Shown here: positions 35,900-45,843 of the stretch, one piece after another
Position numbering within the stretch: position 1 is the first letter of the stretch
Layout of the letters: every line of letters starts with the position of its first letter
Notes under the pieces: generated by a model
Databases searched by the model: none
What the model saw: only the letters and a program-made list of their open reading frames with translations
What the model was told of the DNA's origin: nothing
Translations under genes and position numbers: made by a program
Origin: Methylobacillus flagellatus_A
GTDB taxonomy: Bacteria > Pseudomonadota > Gammaproteobacteria > Burkholderiales > Methylophilaceae
Assembly (NCBI RefSeq): GCF_031344055.1
Contig: NZ_JADBEN010000001.1
Length of the DNA stretch: 64,000 nucleotides
Strand: one strand, 5' to 3'

Positions 35900-37306
35900 T
35901 TAGCTGTTGCGTTGCCTGAGCTTGCTGTGGTGCATGGAGTAGGCGAAGTACATGACGATGCCGATGCCTACCCAGACCAGGAAGCGGTGCCAGGTTTCAC
36001 CAGGCAGGAACGCCATGAGCGCGCTGCAGGAGATGATGCCGAGGATAGGAATGATAGGGCCGCCTGGATTCTTGAATGGCCGATGCAGGTCAGGCTGGCG
36101 GATGCGCAAGACAATGACGCCGACGCATACCATGACAAAGCTCGCAAGAGTGCCGATGTTGACGGTCTCGGCCAGGGTGCCAAGCGGGAAGAAGCCGGCG
36201 ACGACGGAGATGATGCTGCCGCAGAACAGGATCACGCGGGTCGGGGACTGGCGGTCCGGGTTGACCTTGGAGAAGGCGGCGGGAATCAGCCCGTCGCGGC
36301 TCATGGCGTAGAGGATGCGGGTGAGGCCGTACAGCAGTACCAGCAATACCGTGATCAAGCCTGCCAATACGCCGGTGGCGACCAGCGTGGACGACCAGCC
36401 GTACCCCAGCTTGCTCAGCGCATAGGCGACAGGGGAGGATACGTTGAGATCGGAATAGTGCACCACGCCGGTCAGCACGCCCGAGACCAGGATATAGACG
36501 AGGGTGCAGAAGGTGACGGAGGCAATCAGGCCGATCGGCAGGTCGCGCTGCGGGTTGCGCGCTTCGTCGGCGGCGGTGGAGACGGCATCGAAGCCGAAAT
36601 AGGCGAAAAAGACCAGGGAGGCGCCCGCCAGAATGCCGATATTGCTGCCGTCAGCTTGGCTGGAGAACCAGCCGAACGGCATGAAGGGTTGCCAGTTGTC
36701 GCTATTGATATGGCCGACGGCGATGGCAAGGAAAATAGCGATGGTGCTGAGCTTGATCGCCACCATGACGTTGTTGACGGTGGAGCTTTGCTTGACGCCG
36801 CTGATGAGCACGAACACCAGCAGCCAGATAATGCCGAAGGCAGGCAGGTTGATGATGCCGCCCTGGCTTGGCGCCTTGGTCCAGGCTTCAGGGATGACGA
36901 TGCCGAAATTGGCCAGGGTGTTGATGAAGTAGCCCGACCAGCCGTTGGCCACCGCGGCGGCGCCCACGCCGTATTCCAGCAGCAATATCCAGGCGATCGT
37001 CCAGGCAGCGAATTCGCCGAACGCCACGTAGCTGTAACCATAGGCGCTGCCGGAGCCGCCGACCGAGGATGCGAGCTCGGCATAGGCAAAGCCGGCAAAG
37101 GCGGCAGCCAGCCCGGCAATGACGAAGGAAATCACCACGGCAGGGCCCGAGTACACGGCGGCGGCAATACCCGTGAGCACGAAGATGCCGGTGCCGATGG
37201 CGCAGCCTATCCCGAGCAAGGCAAGGTCGAATGCCGACAGGCATTTCTTCAGGCCGCTGTGGCGGCCTATTTCAACCGGTTTGGTGCGGAATAGCTGTGC
37301 AAGCAT
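35900..37306 (-). CDS. APC-family amino acid permease (YfnA/CAT-like)
   Basis: 468 residues from ATG at 37306, chosen because GGGAG lies 6 nt upstream; a start at 37318 is possible. About twelve membrane segments with the APC signature LALLGIGCAIGTGIFVLTG and the cationic amino-acid transporter-like SVGGSGSAYGYSYVAFGE and FDAVSTAADEARNPQRDLP. An inner-membrane amino acid uptake carrier; substrate unknown. Confidence 0.88.
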   Translation of the reverse strand: MLAQLFRTKPVEIGRHSGLKKCLSAFDLALLGIGCAIGTGIFVLTGIAAAVYSGPAVVISFVIAGLAAAFAGFAYAELASSVGGSGSAYGYSYVAFGEFAAWTIAWILLLEYGVGAAAVANGWSGYFINTLANFGIVIPEAWTKAPSQGGIINLPAFGIIWLLVFVLISGVKQSSTVNNVMVAIKLSTIAIFLAIAVGHINSDNWQPFMPFGWFSSQADGSNIGILAGASLVFFAYFGFDAVSTAADEARNPQRDLPIGLIASVTFCTLVYILVSGVLTGVVHYSDLNVSSPVAYALSKLGYGWSSTLVATGVLAGLITVLLVLLYGLTRILYAMSRDGLIPAAFSKVNPDRQSPTRVILFCGSIISVVAGFFPLGTLAETVNIGTLASFVMVCVGVIVLRIRQPDLHRPFKNPGGPIIPILGIISCSALMAFLPGETWHRFLVWVGIGIVMYFAYSMHHSKLRQRNS

Positions 37307-37395
37307 ATGGACTCCCATTTTTTTGTTTTTCTAGTATGCACGAATTATGCCCGGGCTTTAAATTTCCCCGGCCCGGGCATGCTGGGGTGCCTGAC

Positions 37396-38304
37396 CTATT
37401 TGTTTTCCGTGAGCCAGTCGCGCCCGGTAATGAAGTCGCTGTAGAGCCTGGCCTCGGGCGAGCCCGCTGCCGGCTTCCAGTCGTAGCGCCATTTGACGAT
37501 AGGCGGCATGGACAGCAGGATGGATTCGGTACGGCCGTTGGATTGCAGCCCGAAAATGGTGCCGCGGTCGTAGATCAGGTTGAACTCGACGTAGCGGCCG
37601 CGGCGGTAGGCCTGGAAGTCGCGTTCGCGCTCGCCGTATGGAATATCCTTGCGCCGTTGCACGATGGGCAAGTAGGCATTAATGAAGGCATCGCCGACGC
37701 TGCGCTGGAACGCGAAACTTTGCTCGAAGCCCAGTTCGCTGAAGTCGTCGAAGAATATGCCGCCGATGCCGCGCGCTTCCTTGCGGTGCTTGAGGTAGAA
37801 ATATTCGTCGCATTCTTTCTTGAAGCGGGGGTAGTACTGCTCGCCGAACGGCGCCACCGCGTCGCGGCAGGTGCGGTGGAAATGCACGGCGTCTTCCTCG
37901 AAACCGTAGTAAGGCGTGAGGTCCATGCCGCCGCCGAACCACCAGATCGGCTCCTCGCCGGGTTTTTCCGCCACGAAGAAGCGCACGTTCATGTGCACGG
38001 TCGGTACATAGGGGTTGCGGGGGTGAAACACCAGCGAGACGCCCATGGCCTGCCAGCTGCGGCCCGCCGCCTCGGGATGGGCGACGCTCGCGGATGGCGG
38101 CAGCTTGCTGCCGATGACGTGGGAGAAGCCGATGCCGGCGCGTTCGAACACATTGCCCTCTTCCAGCATGCAGGACGTCCCGCCGCCGCCTTCCGCTCGC
38201 TGCCAGCTATCGTGCAGGAAGCGCTTGCCGTCCACCAGCTCGATGGCTTCCACGATGCGGGCTTGCAGGCCTTGAAGGTAGTCGAAGATTGCATTTGAGT
38301 TCAT
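37396..38304 (-). CDS. hemF: Oxygen-dependent coproporphyrinogen III oxidase
   Basis: 302 residues, normal length. Signatures WQRAEGGGGTSCMLEEGNVFERAG and WWFGGGMDLTPYY, NLIYDRGTIFGLQ near the end. Converts coproporphyrinogen III to protoporphyrinogen IX in heme synthesis. It is 33 nt downstream of the tsaC-like gene on the same strand. Confidence 0.96.
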   Translation of the reverse strand: MNSNAIFDYLQGLQARIVEAIELVDGKRFLHDSWQRAEGGGGTSCMLEEGNVFERAGIGFSHVIGSKLPPSASVAHPEAAGRSWQAMGVSLVFHPRNPYVPTVHMNVRFFVAEKPGEEPIWWFGGGMDLTPYYGFEEDAVHFHRTCRDAVAPFGEQYYPRFKKECDEYFYLKHRKEARGIGGIFFDDFSELGFEQSFAFQRSVGDAFINAYLPIVQRRKDIPYGERERDFQAYRRGRYVEFNLIYDRGTIFGLQSNGRTESILLSMPPIVKWRYDWKPAAGSPEARLYSDFITGRDWLTENK

Positions 38305-38337
38305 GAAGCTCTCCAGGTGTCACCGGGTCTCAATGCT

Positions 38338-38880
38338 TCACGGGCGTAGAATCTTGCCAGTGATGAGATCCTGTATGGTCGAAGGTTTGCTCGCGCCGCC
38401 AGTCCTGCCGGGCAGTACCCTGACACGGCTGCCGAACAGGCGATGGCATTCGCGAGTGGTTTTGGCCGGAACCCGGCCGTTGTGGTTGGCGCTGGTGGAA
38501 ACCAGCGCCATGCCAGCGTTGCGGCAGAGATTCGCCGCGAATGGGTTGGCGGTGATGCGCACCGCCAGGGATGTGTGCTTGCCCCTGAGCAATGCAGGGC
38601 AGCGTTGCGACGCAGGCACTAGCCAGGTATGCGGTCCGGGCCAGCGGGTGAACATGCGCTGTTTCTGTTCTTTCGTGACCGGCGCGATCAGTTTGCGCAA
38701 TTGCGCAAACTGATGTGCAATCACGATCAGCCCCTTGCGCTGCGGGCGGCCCTTGATGCGCAATAGGCGCTTGAGTGCATGATGGTTGGTGGGGTCGCAA
38801 CCGAGTCCGAAGCAGGACTCGGTCGGGTAGGCGATGACACCGCCGCTACGCAGGAAATGCTGTAGTGCGCGTGCCTGCAT
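38338..38880 (-). CDS. tsaC: Threonylcarbamoyl-AMP synthase (YrdC/Sua5 domain)
   Basis: 180 residues, the short TsaC form. YrdC motifs: GGVIAYPTESCFGLGCDP, LLRIKGRPQRKGLIVI, STSANHNGRVPA. Provides threonylcarbamoyl-AMP for t6A37 tRNA modification. Followed by hemF. Confidence 0.9.
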   Translation of the reverse strand: MQARALQHFLRSGGVIAYPTESCFGLGCDPTNHHALKRLLRIKGRPQRKGLIVIAHQFAQLRKLIAPVTKEQKQRMFTRWPGPHTWLVPASQRCPALLRGKHTSLAVRITANPFAANLCRNAGMALVSTSANHNGRVPAKTTRECHRLFGSRVRVLPGRTGGASKPSTIQDLITGKILRP

Positions 38881-38891
38881 ATTTGCTGTTT

Positions 38892-39160
38892 AGAACCTGT
38901 TCACCATCTTTTTATAAGTACGCATGACTTCAAAACGCGTCCGATCAAGGCGCAGTCCGCAGGTAATGCTCATTGCCTTGCCAAGGACTGCAACGCGAAG
39001 CGGGCGCGTTTTGAAGTCATGCCCTTCGGGTTGACCTGACAAGGCAGTCGCTGCTGCGTTGCCAATCCTCGCCGTGCAATGAGCACGTCTGTGGTTTGCG
39101 CCTTGCTTCGACTGCCTTGTCAGGTCAACGTATCTCATAAAAAGATGGTGAACAGGTTCT
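38892..39160. repeat. Double palindromic unit bounded by a 24-bp inverted repeat
   Basis: An outer 24-bp perfect inverted repeat (38892-38915 and 39137-39160) encloses two palindromes. The first has 18-bp perfect arms at 38922-38939 and 39005-39022; the second has 21-bp perfect arms at 39030-39050 and 39109-39129. Each palindrome has a core that begins CAAGGCGC and ends GCAACGC about 50 bp later, in opposite orientations. The right edge overlaps the purD stop codon region. No credible gene lies inside. Confidence 0.85.
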
Positions 39161-40428
39161 TAGGATTTGACGGCGCGATAGCCGATGTCGGTGCGGAACT
39201 GCATGCCGTCGAACTTGATGCCGTCGGCAATCTTGTAGGCCTGGGACTGGGCATACTTCACGGTTTCGCCCAGCGCCGCCACGCACAATACGCGCCCGCC
39301 GCTGGTGACGACCTTGCCGTCCTTGATGCTGCTGCCGGCGTGGAATACATGGGCGTCCGTGAGTTCTTTCGGCAGGCCGGTGATTTCATCGCCCAGGCGC
39401 GGGGTGTCGGGATAGTTGGCGGATGCCAGCACGACGCCGAGCGCGCTGCGGCGGTCCCAGTCAGTCTTGGCCTCATTCAAGGTGCCGTTGACCGCATGTT
39501 CCACCAGGCCGACCAGGTCGCTCTTGAGGCGCAGCATGATGGGCTGGGTTTCCGGGTCGCCCATGCGGCAGTTGAATTCCAGGGTCTTGACGCTGCCGTC
39601 CTCGCCGATCATGAGGCCGGCATAGAGGAAGCCGGTATAGGGAATGCCGTCTTTCGCCATGCCTGCCACGGTAGGGTCGATGATCTCGCGCATGACTTTG
39701 GCGTGGATGTCCGGCGTGACGACGGGAGCGGGGGAATAGGCGCCCATGCCGCCGGTGTTCGGGCCTTGGTCGCCGTCCAGCAGGCGCTTGTGGTCCTGGC
39801 TGGTGGCAAGCGGCAGGATATGCTTGCCGTCGACCATGACGATGAAGCTGGCTTCCTCGCCGGTGAGGAACTCCTCGATCACCACGCGTGCGCCGGCAGC
39901 ACCGAGCTTGTTGTCGGCGAGCATGGCGTCAATCGCGGCATGCGCCTCGTCCTCGCTCATCGCGACCACCACGCCCTTGCCTGCGGCCAGGCCGTCGGCC
40001 TTGATCACGATAGGCGCGCCTTGCTGTTTGACGTAGTCATGCGCGGCGGTGGCATCGGTGAATGTGGCGTAGGCCGCGGTCGGGATGTTGTGTCGGATCA
40101 TGAACGCCTTGGCGAAATCCTTGGAGCTCTCGAGCTGCGCGGCGGCCTGGGTCGGGCCGAAAATCTTCAGGCCGGCGGCGCGGAACGCATCGACCACACC
40201 CTGCGACAACGGCGCCTCGGGGCCGACGACGGTGAGGCCGATCTGCTCCTTCTGCGCAAACTCGACCAGTTCGGCAACTTTGGTGATGGGCACGTTGACC
40301 ATATCGGGGTCAAGCGCGGTGCCTGCATTGCCCGGCGCCACAAATACGCGGCTGATTCGCTCGCTCTGCGCGAGCTTCCATGCCAGTGCGTGCTCACGTC
40401 CGCCGCCGCCGATTACCAGAACTTTCAT
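39160..40428 (-). CDS. purD: Phosphoribosylamine-glycine ligase
   Basis: 422 residues with MKVLVIGGGGREHALAWKL at the start, ATP-grasp motifs (APIVIKADGLAAGKGVVVA) and EFNCRMGDPETQ. Second step of purine synthesis. Its stop codon lies at the edge of the palindromic repeat at 38892-39160. It is separated from purH by the palindrome at 40511-40611. Confidence 0.96.
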   Translation of the reverse strand: MKVLVIGGGGREHALAWKLAQSERISRVFVAPGNAGTALDPDMVNVPITKVAELVEFAQKEQIGLTVVGPEAPLSQGVVDAFRAAGLKIFGPTQAAAQLESSKDFAKAFMIRHNIPTAAYATFTDATAAHDYVKQQGAPIVIKADGLAAGKGVVVAMSEDEAHAAIDAMLADNKLGAAGARVVIEEFLTGEEASFIVMVDGKHILPLATSQDHKRLLDGDQGPNTGGMGAYSPAPVVTPDIHAKVMREIIDPTVAGMAKDGIPYTGFLYAGLMIGEDGSVKTLEFNCRMGDPETQPIMLRLKSDLVGLVEHAVNGTLNEAKTDWDRRSALGVVLASANYPDTPRLGDEITGLPKELTDAHVFHAGSSIKDGKVVTSGGRVLCVAALGETVKYAQSQAYKIADGIKFDGMQFRTDIGYRAVKS

Positions 40429-40510
40429 CGTTATCCTTTAAATTACAACTGGGCAGAGAAGCCCGTATTTTATACCGGGCGTAAATTTTTTATTTACGCT
40501 ATGGGCTAAA

Positions 40511-40611
40511 AAAATAGAACAGGTCCTTGATAGCAAGGCGCGGCGACGCAGACAGTACGTTCAGGTACGGCAAGGAGCCGCAACGCCGCTAGCAAGGACC
40601 TGTTCTATTTT
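40511..40611. repeat. Single palindromic unit between purH and purD
   Basis: 19-bp perfect arms (40511-40529 and 40593-40611; AAAATAGAACAGGTCCTTG and its complement) around a core starting CAAGGCGC and ending GCAACGC 53 bp later. It is the same family as the two units at 38.9-39.2 kb, including the AGAACAGGTYCT motif in the arms. It touches the purH stop codon and could act as a processing or terminator-like hairpin for both strands. Confidence 0.85.
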
Positions 40612-42197
40612 CAGTGGCGGAAGTGGCGGATGTTGGTGAATACCATCACCAACCCATGCTCATCCGCCGCCGCAATCACCTCGTCGTCGCGGATGCTGCC
40701 GCCCGGCTGGATCACGCAGGTGGCGCCGGCTTCCGCCAGGACGTCCACGCCGTCGCGGAACGGGAAGAACGCATCGGACGCCACGGCGGAGCCTTGCAAG
40801 GTCAGCCCGGCATTCTGCGCCTTGATCGCGGCGATCTTGGTGCTGTCGACGCGGCTCATCTGCCCTGCGCCCACGCCCAGGGTCATGCCGTTGCCGCAGA
40901 AGACGATGGCGTTGGATTTCACGTACTTGGCGACGCGCCAGGCGAACAGCAGGTCTTCCAGTTGTTCCGGCGTCGGTTGCTTCTTGGTGACCACCTTGAT
41001 GTCATCAATGCTGATTTCATGGTTGTCCGCGGTCTGGATCAACAGCCCGGAACCGACGCGCTTGGTGTCGTGCGAGTTGCGGCCACGGCTCCATGCGCTG
41101 TCGCCACCGCTTGGCAATGCAATCTTGAGCACGCGCACATTGGCCTTGGCTTTGAATATCTCCAGGGCTTCCTCGGTATAGTCCGGCGCGATCAATACTT
41201 CGACGAACTGCTTGGAAACGGCTTCTGCCGCTGCGCCGTCCAGAGTGTGGTTGAATGCGATAATGCCGCCGAACGCGGAGGTCGGGTCTGTCTGGAACGC
41301 TTTCTGGTAGGCTTCGAGCGGGTTAGCGCCCACAGCCACGCCGCAAGGGTTGGCATGCTTGACGATGACGCAGGCGGTGCTGTCGAAGCTCTTGACGCAT
41401 TCCCAGGCCGCATCGGCATCGGCGATGTTGTTATAGGACAGTTCCTTGCCCTGCAATTGCTGCGCGGTCACGAGCGAGCCGGGCGCAGGGTAGAGGTCGC
41501 GGTAGAACGCAGCCTTCTGGTGCGGATTCTCGCCGTAGCGCAGGTCCTGCACCTTGACCAGGCGGCCATTGGCCTGGCCGGGGAATTCATTGCGCGTGCC
41601 GTCTGCGTTGAAGGAGGACAGGTAATCGCTGATCGCGCCGTCGTAGTTGCTGATGCGGTTGAACGCGGCGACGGACAAGGCAAAGCGCGTCGCCTTGCTG
41701 GTGGCGCCGTTGGTGCTGCGCATTTCCGCCAGCACTTCCTCGTATTGCGAGGCGTCGGTCAGCACCGCGACGTCCTGCCAGTTCTTGGCGGCGGAACGCA
41801 CCATGGCCGGGCCGCCGATGTCGATGTTCTCGATCGCGTCTTCCAGCGTGGCGTCAGGGCGCGCCACGGTGGCCTCGAACGGATAGAGGTTGACCACCAG
41901 CAGATCGATATTCGGGATACCGGCAGCCTGCATCGCGGCGACATGTTCCGGCAGGTCGCGGCGGCCCAGCAGGCCGCCATGCACCTTGGGATGCAGGGTC
42001 TTGACCCGGCCGTCGAGCATTTCCGGGAAACCGGTGTAGTCGCTGACTTCGATCACGGCGATGCCATTGTCGCGGAACAGCTTCGCTGTGCCGCCAGTGG
42101 AGAGGATTTCAACGCCAAAGCCTGAAAGGGCCTGGGCAAATTCGAGAATGCCGGTTTTATCAGAAACACTGATAAGCGCACGTTTGATAACAGCCAT
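40611..42197 (-). CDS. purH: Bifunctional AICAR transformylase / IMP cyclohydrolase
   Basis: 528 residues, full length. N-terminal MGS-like IMP cyclohydrolase domain (ALISVSDKTGILEFAQAL, LSTGGTAKLF) and AICARFT domain (KHANPCGVA, SDAFFPFRDGVD). The last two steps of IMP synthesis. It lies 25 nt after fis. Confidence 0.97.
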   Translation of the reverse strand: MAVIKRALISVSDKTGILEFAQALSGFGVEILSTGGTAKLFRDNGIAVIEVSDYTGFPEMLDGRVKTLHPKVHGGLLGRRDLPEHVAAMQAAGIPNIDLLVVNLYPFEATVARPDATLEDAIENIDIGGPAMVRSAAKNWQDVAVLTDASQYEEVLAEMRSTNGATSKATRFALSVAAFNRISNYDGAISDYLSSFNADGTRNEFPGQANGRLVKVQDLRYGENPHQKAAFYRDLYPAPGSLVTAQQLQGKELSYNNIADADAAWECVKSFDSTACVIVKHANPCGVAVGANPLEAYQKAFQTDPTSAFGGIIAFNHTLDGAAAEAVSKQFVEVLIAPDYTEEALEIFKAKANVRVLKIALPSGGDSAWSRGRNSHDTKRVGSGLLIQTADNHEISIDDIKVVTKKQPTPEQLEDLLFAWRVAKYVKSNAIVFCGNGMTLGVGAGQMSRVDSTKIAAIKAQNAGLTLQGSAVASDAFFPFRDGVDVLAEAGATCVIQPGGSIRDDEVIAAADEHGLVMVFTNIRHFRH

Positions 42198-42222
42198 AAT
42201 GAAAAGCTTCTAACAGAAGAGG

Positions 42223-42459
42223 TTATTGAAGGTTGTGTTGCTGGAGTTTCTTGCGCAGGGTGTTGCGGTTGAGGCCGAGAATCTCGGCCGCCTTGCTCTG
42301 GTTGCCGCCTGCGCGGTTCAAGACATATTCCAACAAGGGCTTTTCCATGCATTGCAGCACCATGTCGTACACTGCATGGGGAGGCTGCCCGTCGAGGTCC
42401 TTGAAGTATTCATCCAAGGCCGCGCGCACGCAGCTGGCGAGATCCTGCTGGCTAGCCAT
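42223..42459 (-). CDS. fis: Fis family DNA-binding regulator
   Basis: 78 residues with a C-terminal Fis HTH (LLEYVLNRAGGNQSKAAEILGLNRNTLRKKL). The dusB-fis order is conserved. Its ATG overlaps the dusB stop by one base. Confidence 0.93.
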   Translation of the reverse strand: MASQQDLASCVRAALDEYFKDLDGQPPHAVYDMVLQCMEKPLLEYVLNRAGGNQSKAAEILGLNRNTLRKKLQQHNLQ

Positions 42460-43490
42460 TATGCAGCCATGGCCTCGTCGTCGGTGGCGGCGGACTCTGC
42501 TTCGTATTGCAGGCGCGCATCACGCTGCTTGAGTTCGCCGAAGAAATCGTTGATGGATTGCAGCTGCTCTTCAATGCTCTGCAATTGGTTCATGTGGTGG
42601 CGGAAATTGGCCGACCCGACCAGGCCCTTGGTATACCAGGAGATATGCTTGCGCGCGACGCGCATGCCGGTGAGCTCGCCGTAGAAATTGTAAAGGTCGT
42701 GGATATGCTCGAGCATGACCTGGTGGATTTCCTCGACTTCCGGCGCAGGCAGGTGCTCGCCAGTCGCTAGGAAATGTTCCGTTTCGCGGAAAATCCACGG
42801 GCGGCCCTGGGCGGCACGGCCGATCATCACGGCGTCGGCCTTAGTGTAGTCGAGCACGAACCTGGCTTTTTCCGGCGTGGTGATGTCGCCGTTGGCGATC
42901 AATGGAATCTTGATCGCCTGCTTCACCGCGGCGATGGTGTCGTATTCTGCGTCGCCGGTGTAGAGGCAGGCGCGGGTGCGGCCGTGCATGGCGAGCGCCT
43001 GCACGCCGATGTCTTCCGCCATCTTGGCGACGGCGACGGCGTTGCGGTTGTTCTTGTCCCAACCGGTGCGGATCTTGAGGGTGACCGGCACATCCACGGC
43101 ATTGACCACTGCCTTGAGAATCTGTGATACCAGCGGCTCGTCCTTGAGCAGCGCGGAGCCTGCCATGACGTTGCAGATCTTCTTGGCGGGACAGCCCATG
43201 TTGATGTCGATGATCTGCGCGCCGTTGTCCACGTTGTGCTTGGCGGCCTCCGCCATCATCTTGGGGTCGGCGCCCGCGATCTGCACTGAGATCGGGTCGA
43301 CCTCGCCTTCGTGGTTGGCGCGACGCAGGGTCTTGGCGCTGCCGTAGAGCAGGGAGTTGGACGTTACCATCTCGCTGACGGCCAGGCCTGCGCCCATCTT
43401 CTTGCACAGGACGCGGAAGGGCCGGTCGGTCACGCCCGCCATCGGGGCGACCACCAGATTGTTCTTCAACTTGTAAGGACCGATCTGCAC
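42459..43490 (-). CDS. dusB: tRNA-dihydrouridine synthase B
   Basis: 343 residues with the Dus signatures VVAPMAGVTDRPFR, DINMGCPAKKI, HGRTRACLYTGDAEY and GRAAQGRPWIF. Reduces uridine in tRNA using FMN/NADPH. The start is GTG (43490) with no ATG available upstream in frame. First gene of dusB-fis-purH. The 200 bp upstream to 43694 hold AT-rich sequence and no recognised gene. Confidence 0.95.
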   Translation of the reverse strand: MQIGPYKLKNNLVVAPMAGVTDRPFRVLCKKMGAGLAVSEMVTSNSLLYGSAKTLRRANHEGEVDPISVQIAGADPKMMAEAAKHNVDNGAQIIDINMGCPAKKICNVMAGSALLKDEPLVSQILKAVVNAVDVPVTLKIRTGWDKNNRNAVAVAKMAEDIGVQALAMHGRTRACLYTGDAEYDTIAAVKQAIKIPLIANGDITTPEKARFVLDYTKADAVMIGRAAQGRPWIFRETEHFLATGEHLPAPEVEEIHQVMLEHIHDLYNFYGELTGMRVARKHISWYTKGLVGSANFRHHMNQLQSIEEQLQSINDFFGELKQRDARLQYEAESAATDDEAMAA

Positions 43491-43694
43491 CTGACTATAA
43501 CCGTATCAATGACGTGGAAAAGCTGCTCATTTTATATGCAAACGCCGGAGTAACAAAGCACATATTGCTGGAGCACAGGAGCGGAAACAGTGGTTGTGGG
43601 CAGGGTAAGGCGATGTTTTACTTTAAGTTGCCGACGTAACCCCATGGATAATTTTATATACAGGTTTGTATAGTGTAAGCGCATATCTGCATCG

Positions 43695-45644
43695 TCACCT
43701 CAGACGGAACAAGGAAACCGTCTTGCTCAACTGCTGGGCCTGCTCATCCAGCGAATGGGCGGCGGCCATCGCCTGCTCCACCAGGGCGGCGTTCTGCTGT
43801 GTCACTTCGTCCATCGCGGTGATGGCGGTATTGATCTGCTGGATGCCGCTGTTCTGCTCCTCCGAGGCATGGGCGATCTCGCGCATGATGCCGGAGACGC
43901 GCTGTACTGCGGCGACCACCTCTTCCATGGCGCTGCCGGCATCCGAGACCTGTTTCGAGCCTTGCCCAATCTTGGCGACCGAGCCGTCGATCAGTTGCTT
44001 GATTTCCTTGGCGGCGCTGGCGCTGCGCTGCGCCAGGTTGCGCACTTCCTGCGCCACCACGGCAAAGCCGCGGCCCTGCTCGCCTGCGCGCGCGGCCTCG
44101 ACCGCGGCGTTGAGCGCGAGGATATTGGTCTGGAAGGCAATGCCCTCGATCGCATTGGTGATCTCCGACATCTTGCGCGACTCGTCCGTGATCTGCCGCA
44201 TGGTGCTGACGGCCCCGGTGACGGTGCTGCTGGCGCGCTCGGCGGTGCTGGAGGCATTGGCGGCCAGCTCGTTGGCCGTTCTCGCGTTGTCGGCGTTCTG
44301 GCCCACGGTCGAGGTGAGCTCTTCTATGCTGGCGGCGGTTTCCTCCAGCGATGCCGCCTGGTTTTCCGTCCTTTGCGACAGGTCGCTGTTGCCGAGCGCG
44401 ATTTCGGAAGAGGCGTTGGAAACGTACTCGCTGCTGGCGCGGATGTCGCTCACTATATCGCGCAGTTTGTCCTGCATCACCTTCATCGCCTGCAGCATGC
44501 TGGAATTGTCGCCCGGTTTGAGCGCGACCTGGGAGGTGAGGTCGCCGCTGGCGATATGGCTGGCCAGGTCGGCTGCATCGCCGGGTTCGCCGCCGATCGG
44601 GCGGATCACCATGCGGTCCACCAGGTAGCCCAGCGCCAGCGAGACCACGACGACGCTCAGCAAGCCGATGACGATGGCCGTGTTGCGCAGGCTGTGAACG
44701 CCTTCTAGGATTTTATCCTCCGGCACGGTGACGGCGAAAGACCATGGCGTCTTGCTCTGGGCGATCGCGATCGGCTGGTAGATCCTCAATACCGTGGTGT
44801 TCAATGTCCCGTCCCGGGCGCTGTCCTGGTAGGGCTGTCCGGAAGCGACCGCCTGCCTGATCTTGTCCCAGGCGCCGCCGGCGGGCATGGGTTTGCCGAC
44901 ATTGCCCGCATCGCGGTCGCCGACGTAGCTGCCCTGGTTGGAAACCAGGCTGGCATAGCCGGTGGAGAACGGCTTGACCTCGGCGATGCGCTGCTGGAAC
45001 TCCGACAGCAGCATGTCAACGCCCGCAACGCCGACCACCGCGCCCTTGTAGCGGATCGGCACCACCATGCTCGTGATCAATACCTTCTTGCCGCCGATCT
45101 CGTATTCGTAGGGCTCGAGCAATGTTTCCTCGCCGCTGTCCCGGGCCAGCAGGTAGTAGTCGCCCGCGCCAGGGACGTCGTAGTCGGCCAGCGCCTCGAC
45201 CGCCACCTGGCCGCCGCCGCGGTTCCAGTAAGGCAGGTAGCGGCCTGTGGCATCGGTGCCCGGCTGGTTGACGAACTCGTTGTCGCGCCCGTCAAATGCA
45301 TTGGGCTCCCAGATGGTCCAGACGCCGACAAATCCCGGATTGCCTTCCAGTACCCGCTTCAGCATGCTGTCGGCAAGCCTGCGGTTTGCCAGCCCGTCGC
45401 CGCGAAGCCCCTCCAGGGATTGCGCCAGGGTGCGGGCGGCATCGAAAGCGCTGTCTATCTCGGCCTTGGCTTCGTTGGCGTGTTGCCTCGACAAAGCGCG
45501 GGCATACTCGAGCGCCGATTCCTGCTGCAAATGCGATGCTTTGTAAGTCAGTACCGCAATGGTGAGGCTGAAGCCTGCCAGGATCATCGCGATGACGATC
45601 AACAAGACCTTGCTGCGCAAGCTGAGATGGCGGAGAGAAAACAT
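43695..45644 (-). CDS. Methyl-accepting chemotaxis protein with extracellular Cache domain
   Basis: 649 residues. First membrane helix (VLLIVIAMILAGFSLTIAVL), a periplasmic double-Cache-like domain (about 40-310), second membrane helix (IVIGLLSVVVVSLALGYLV), HAMP (about 335-390), and the signalling domain with the hairpin tip (IEGIAFQTNILALNAAVEAARAGEQGRGFAVVAQEVR). It feeds CheA/CheW. No C-terminal CheR-tethering pentapeptide. Ligand unknown. Confidence 0.93.
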   Translation of the reverse strand: MFSLRHLSLRSKVLLIVIAMILAGFSLTIAVLTYKASHLQQESALEYARALSRQHANEAKAEIDSAFDAARTLAQSLEGLRGDGLANRRLADSMLKRVLEGNPGFVGVWTIWEPNAFDGRDNEFVNQPGTDATGRYLPYWNRGGGQVAVEALADYDVPGAGDYYLLARDSGEETLLEPYEYEIGGKKVLITSMVVPIRYKGAVVGVAGVDMLLSEFQQRIAEVKPFSTGYASLVSNQGSYVGDRDAGNVGKPMPAGGAWDKIRQAVASGQPYQDSARDGTLNTTVLRIYQPIAIAQSKTPWSFAVTVPEDKILEGVHSLRNTAIVIGLLSVVVVSLALGYLVDRMVIRPIGGEPGDAADLASHIASGDLTSQVALKPGDNSSMLQAMKVMQDKLRDIVSDIRASSEYVSNASSEIALGNSDLSQRTENQAASLEETAASIEELTSTVGQNADNARTANELAANASSTAERASSTVTGAVSTMRQITDESRKMSEITNAIEGIAFQTNILALNAAVEAARAGEQGRGFAVVAQEVRNLAQRSASAAKEIKQLIDGSVAKIGQGSKQVSDAGSAMEEVVAAVQRVSGIMREIAHASEEQNSGIQQINTAITAMDEVTQQNAALVEQAMAAAHSLDEQAQQLSKTVSLFRLR

Positions 45645-45843
45645 GGTTCAAGGCTTAAAAAGAATACGGTGTAAGCCTTAAGCAAATAGCATTCCCTGCA
45701 CTGGCCGAGCTGCGGCACCAATCAATGCGGGCCATTGCGGCAAGGGATGAGGGCGGCGCAGCCCGGGTTGGTGCATGTGCCGATGCCATGCACCAAGACA
45801 GCGCCAGGGCGTGGCCGCGCGGCGTTTATCTCGAAAGGGATGC

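Noticed and set aside
35342..37294. 650-codon plus-strand open frame
   Set aside because: It spans the non-coding repeat and is antisense to a clear APC permease; composition is that of a GC-rich shadow frame.
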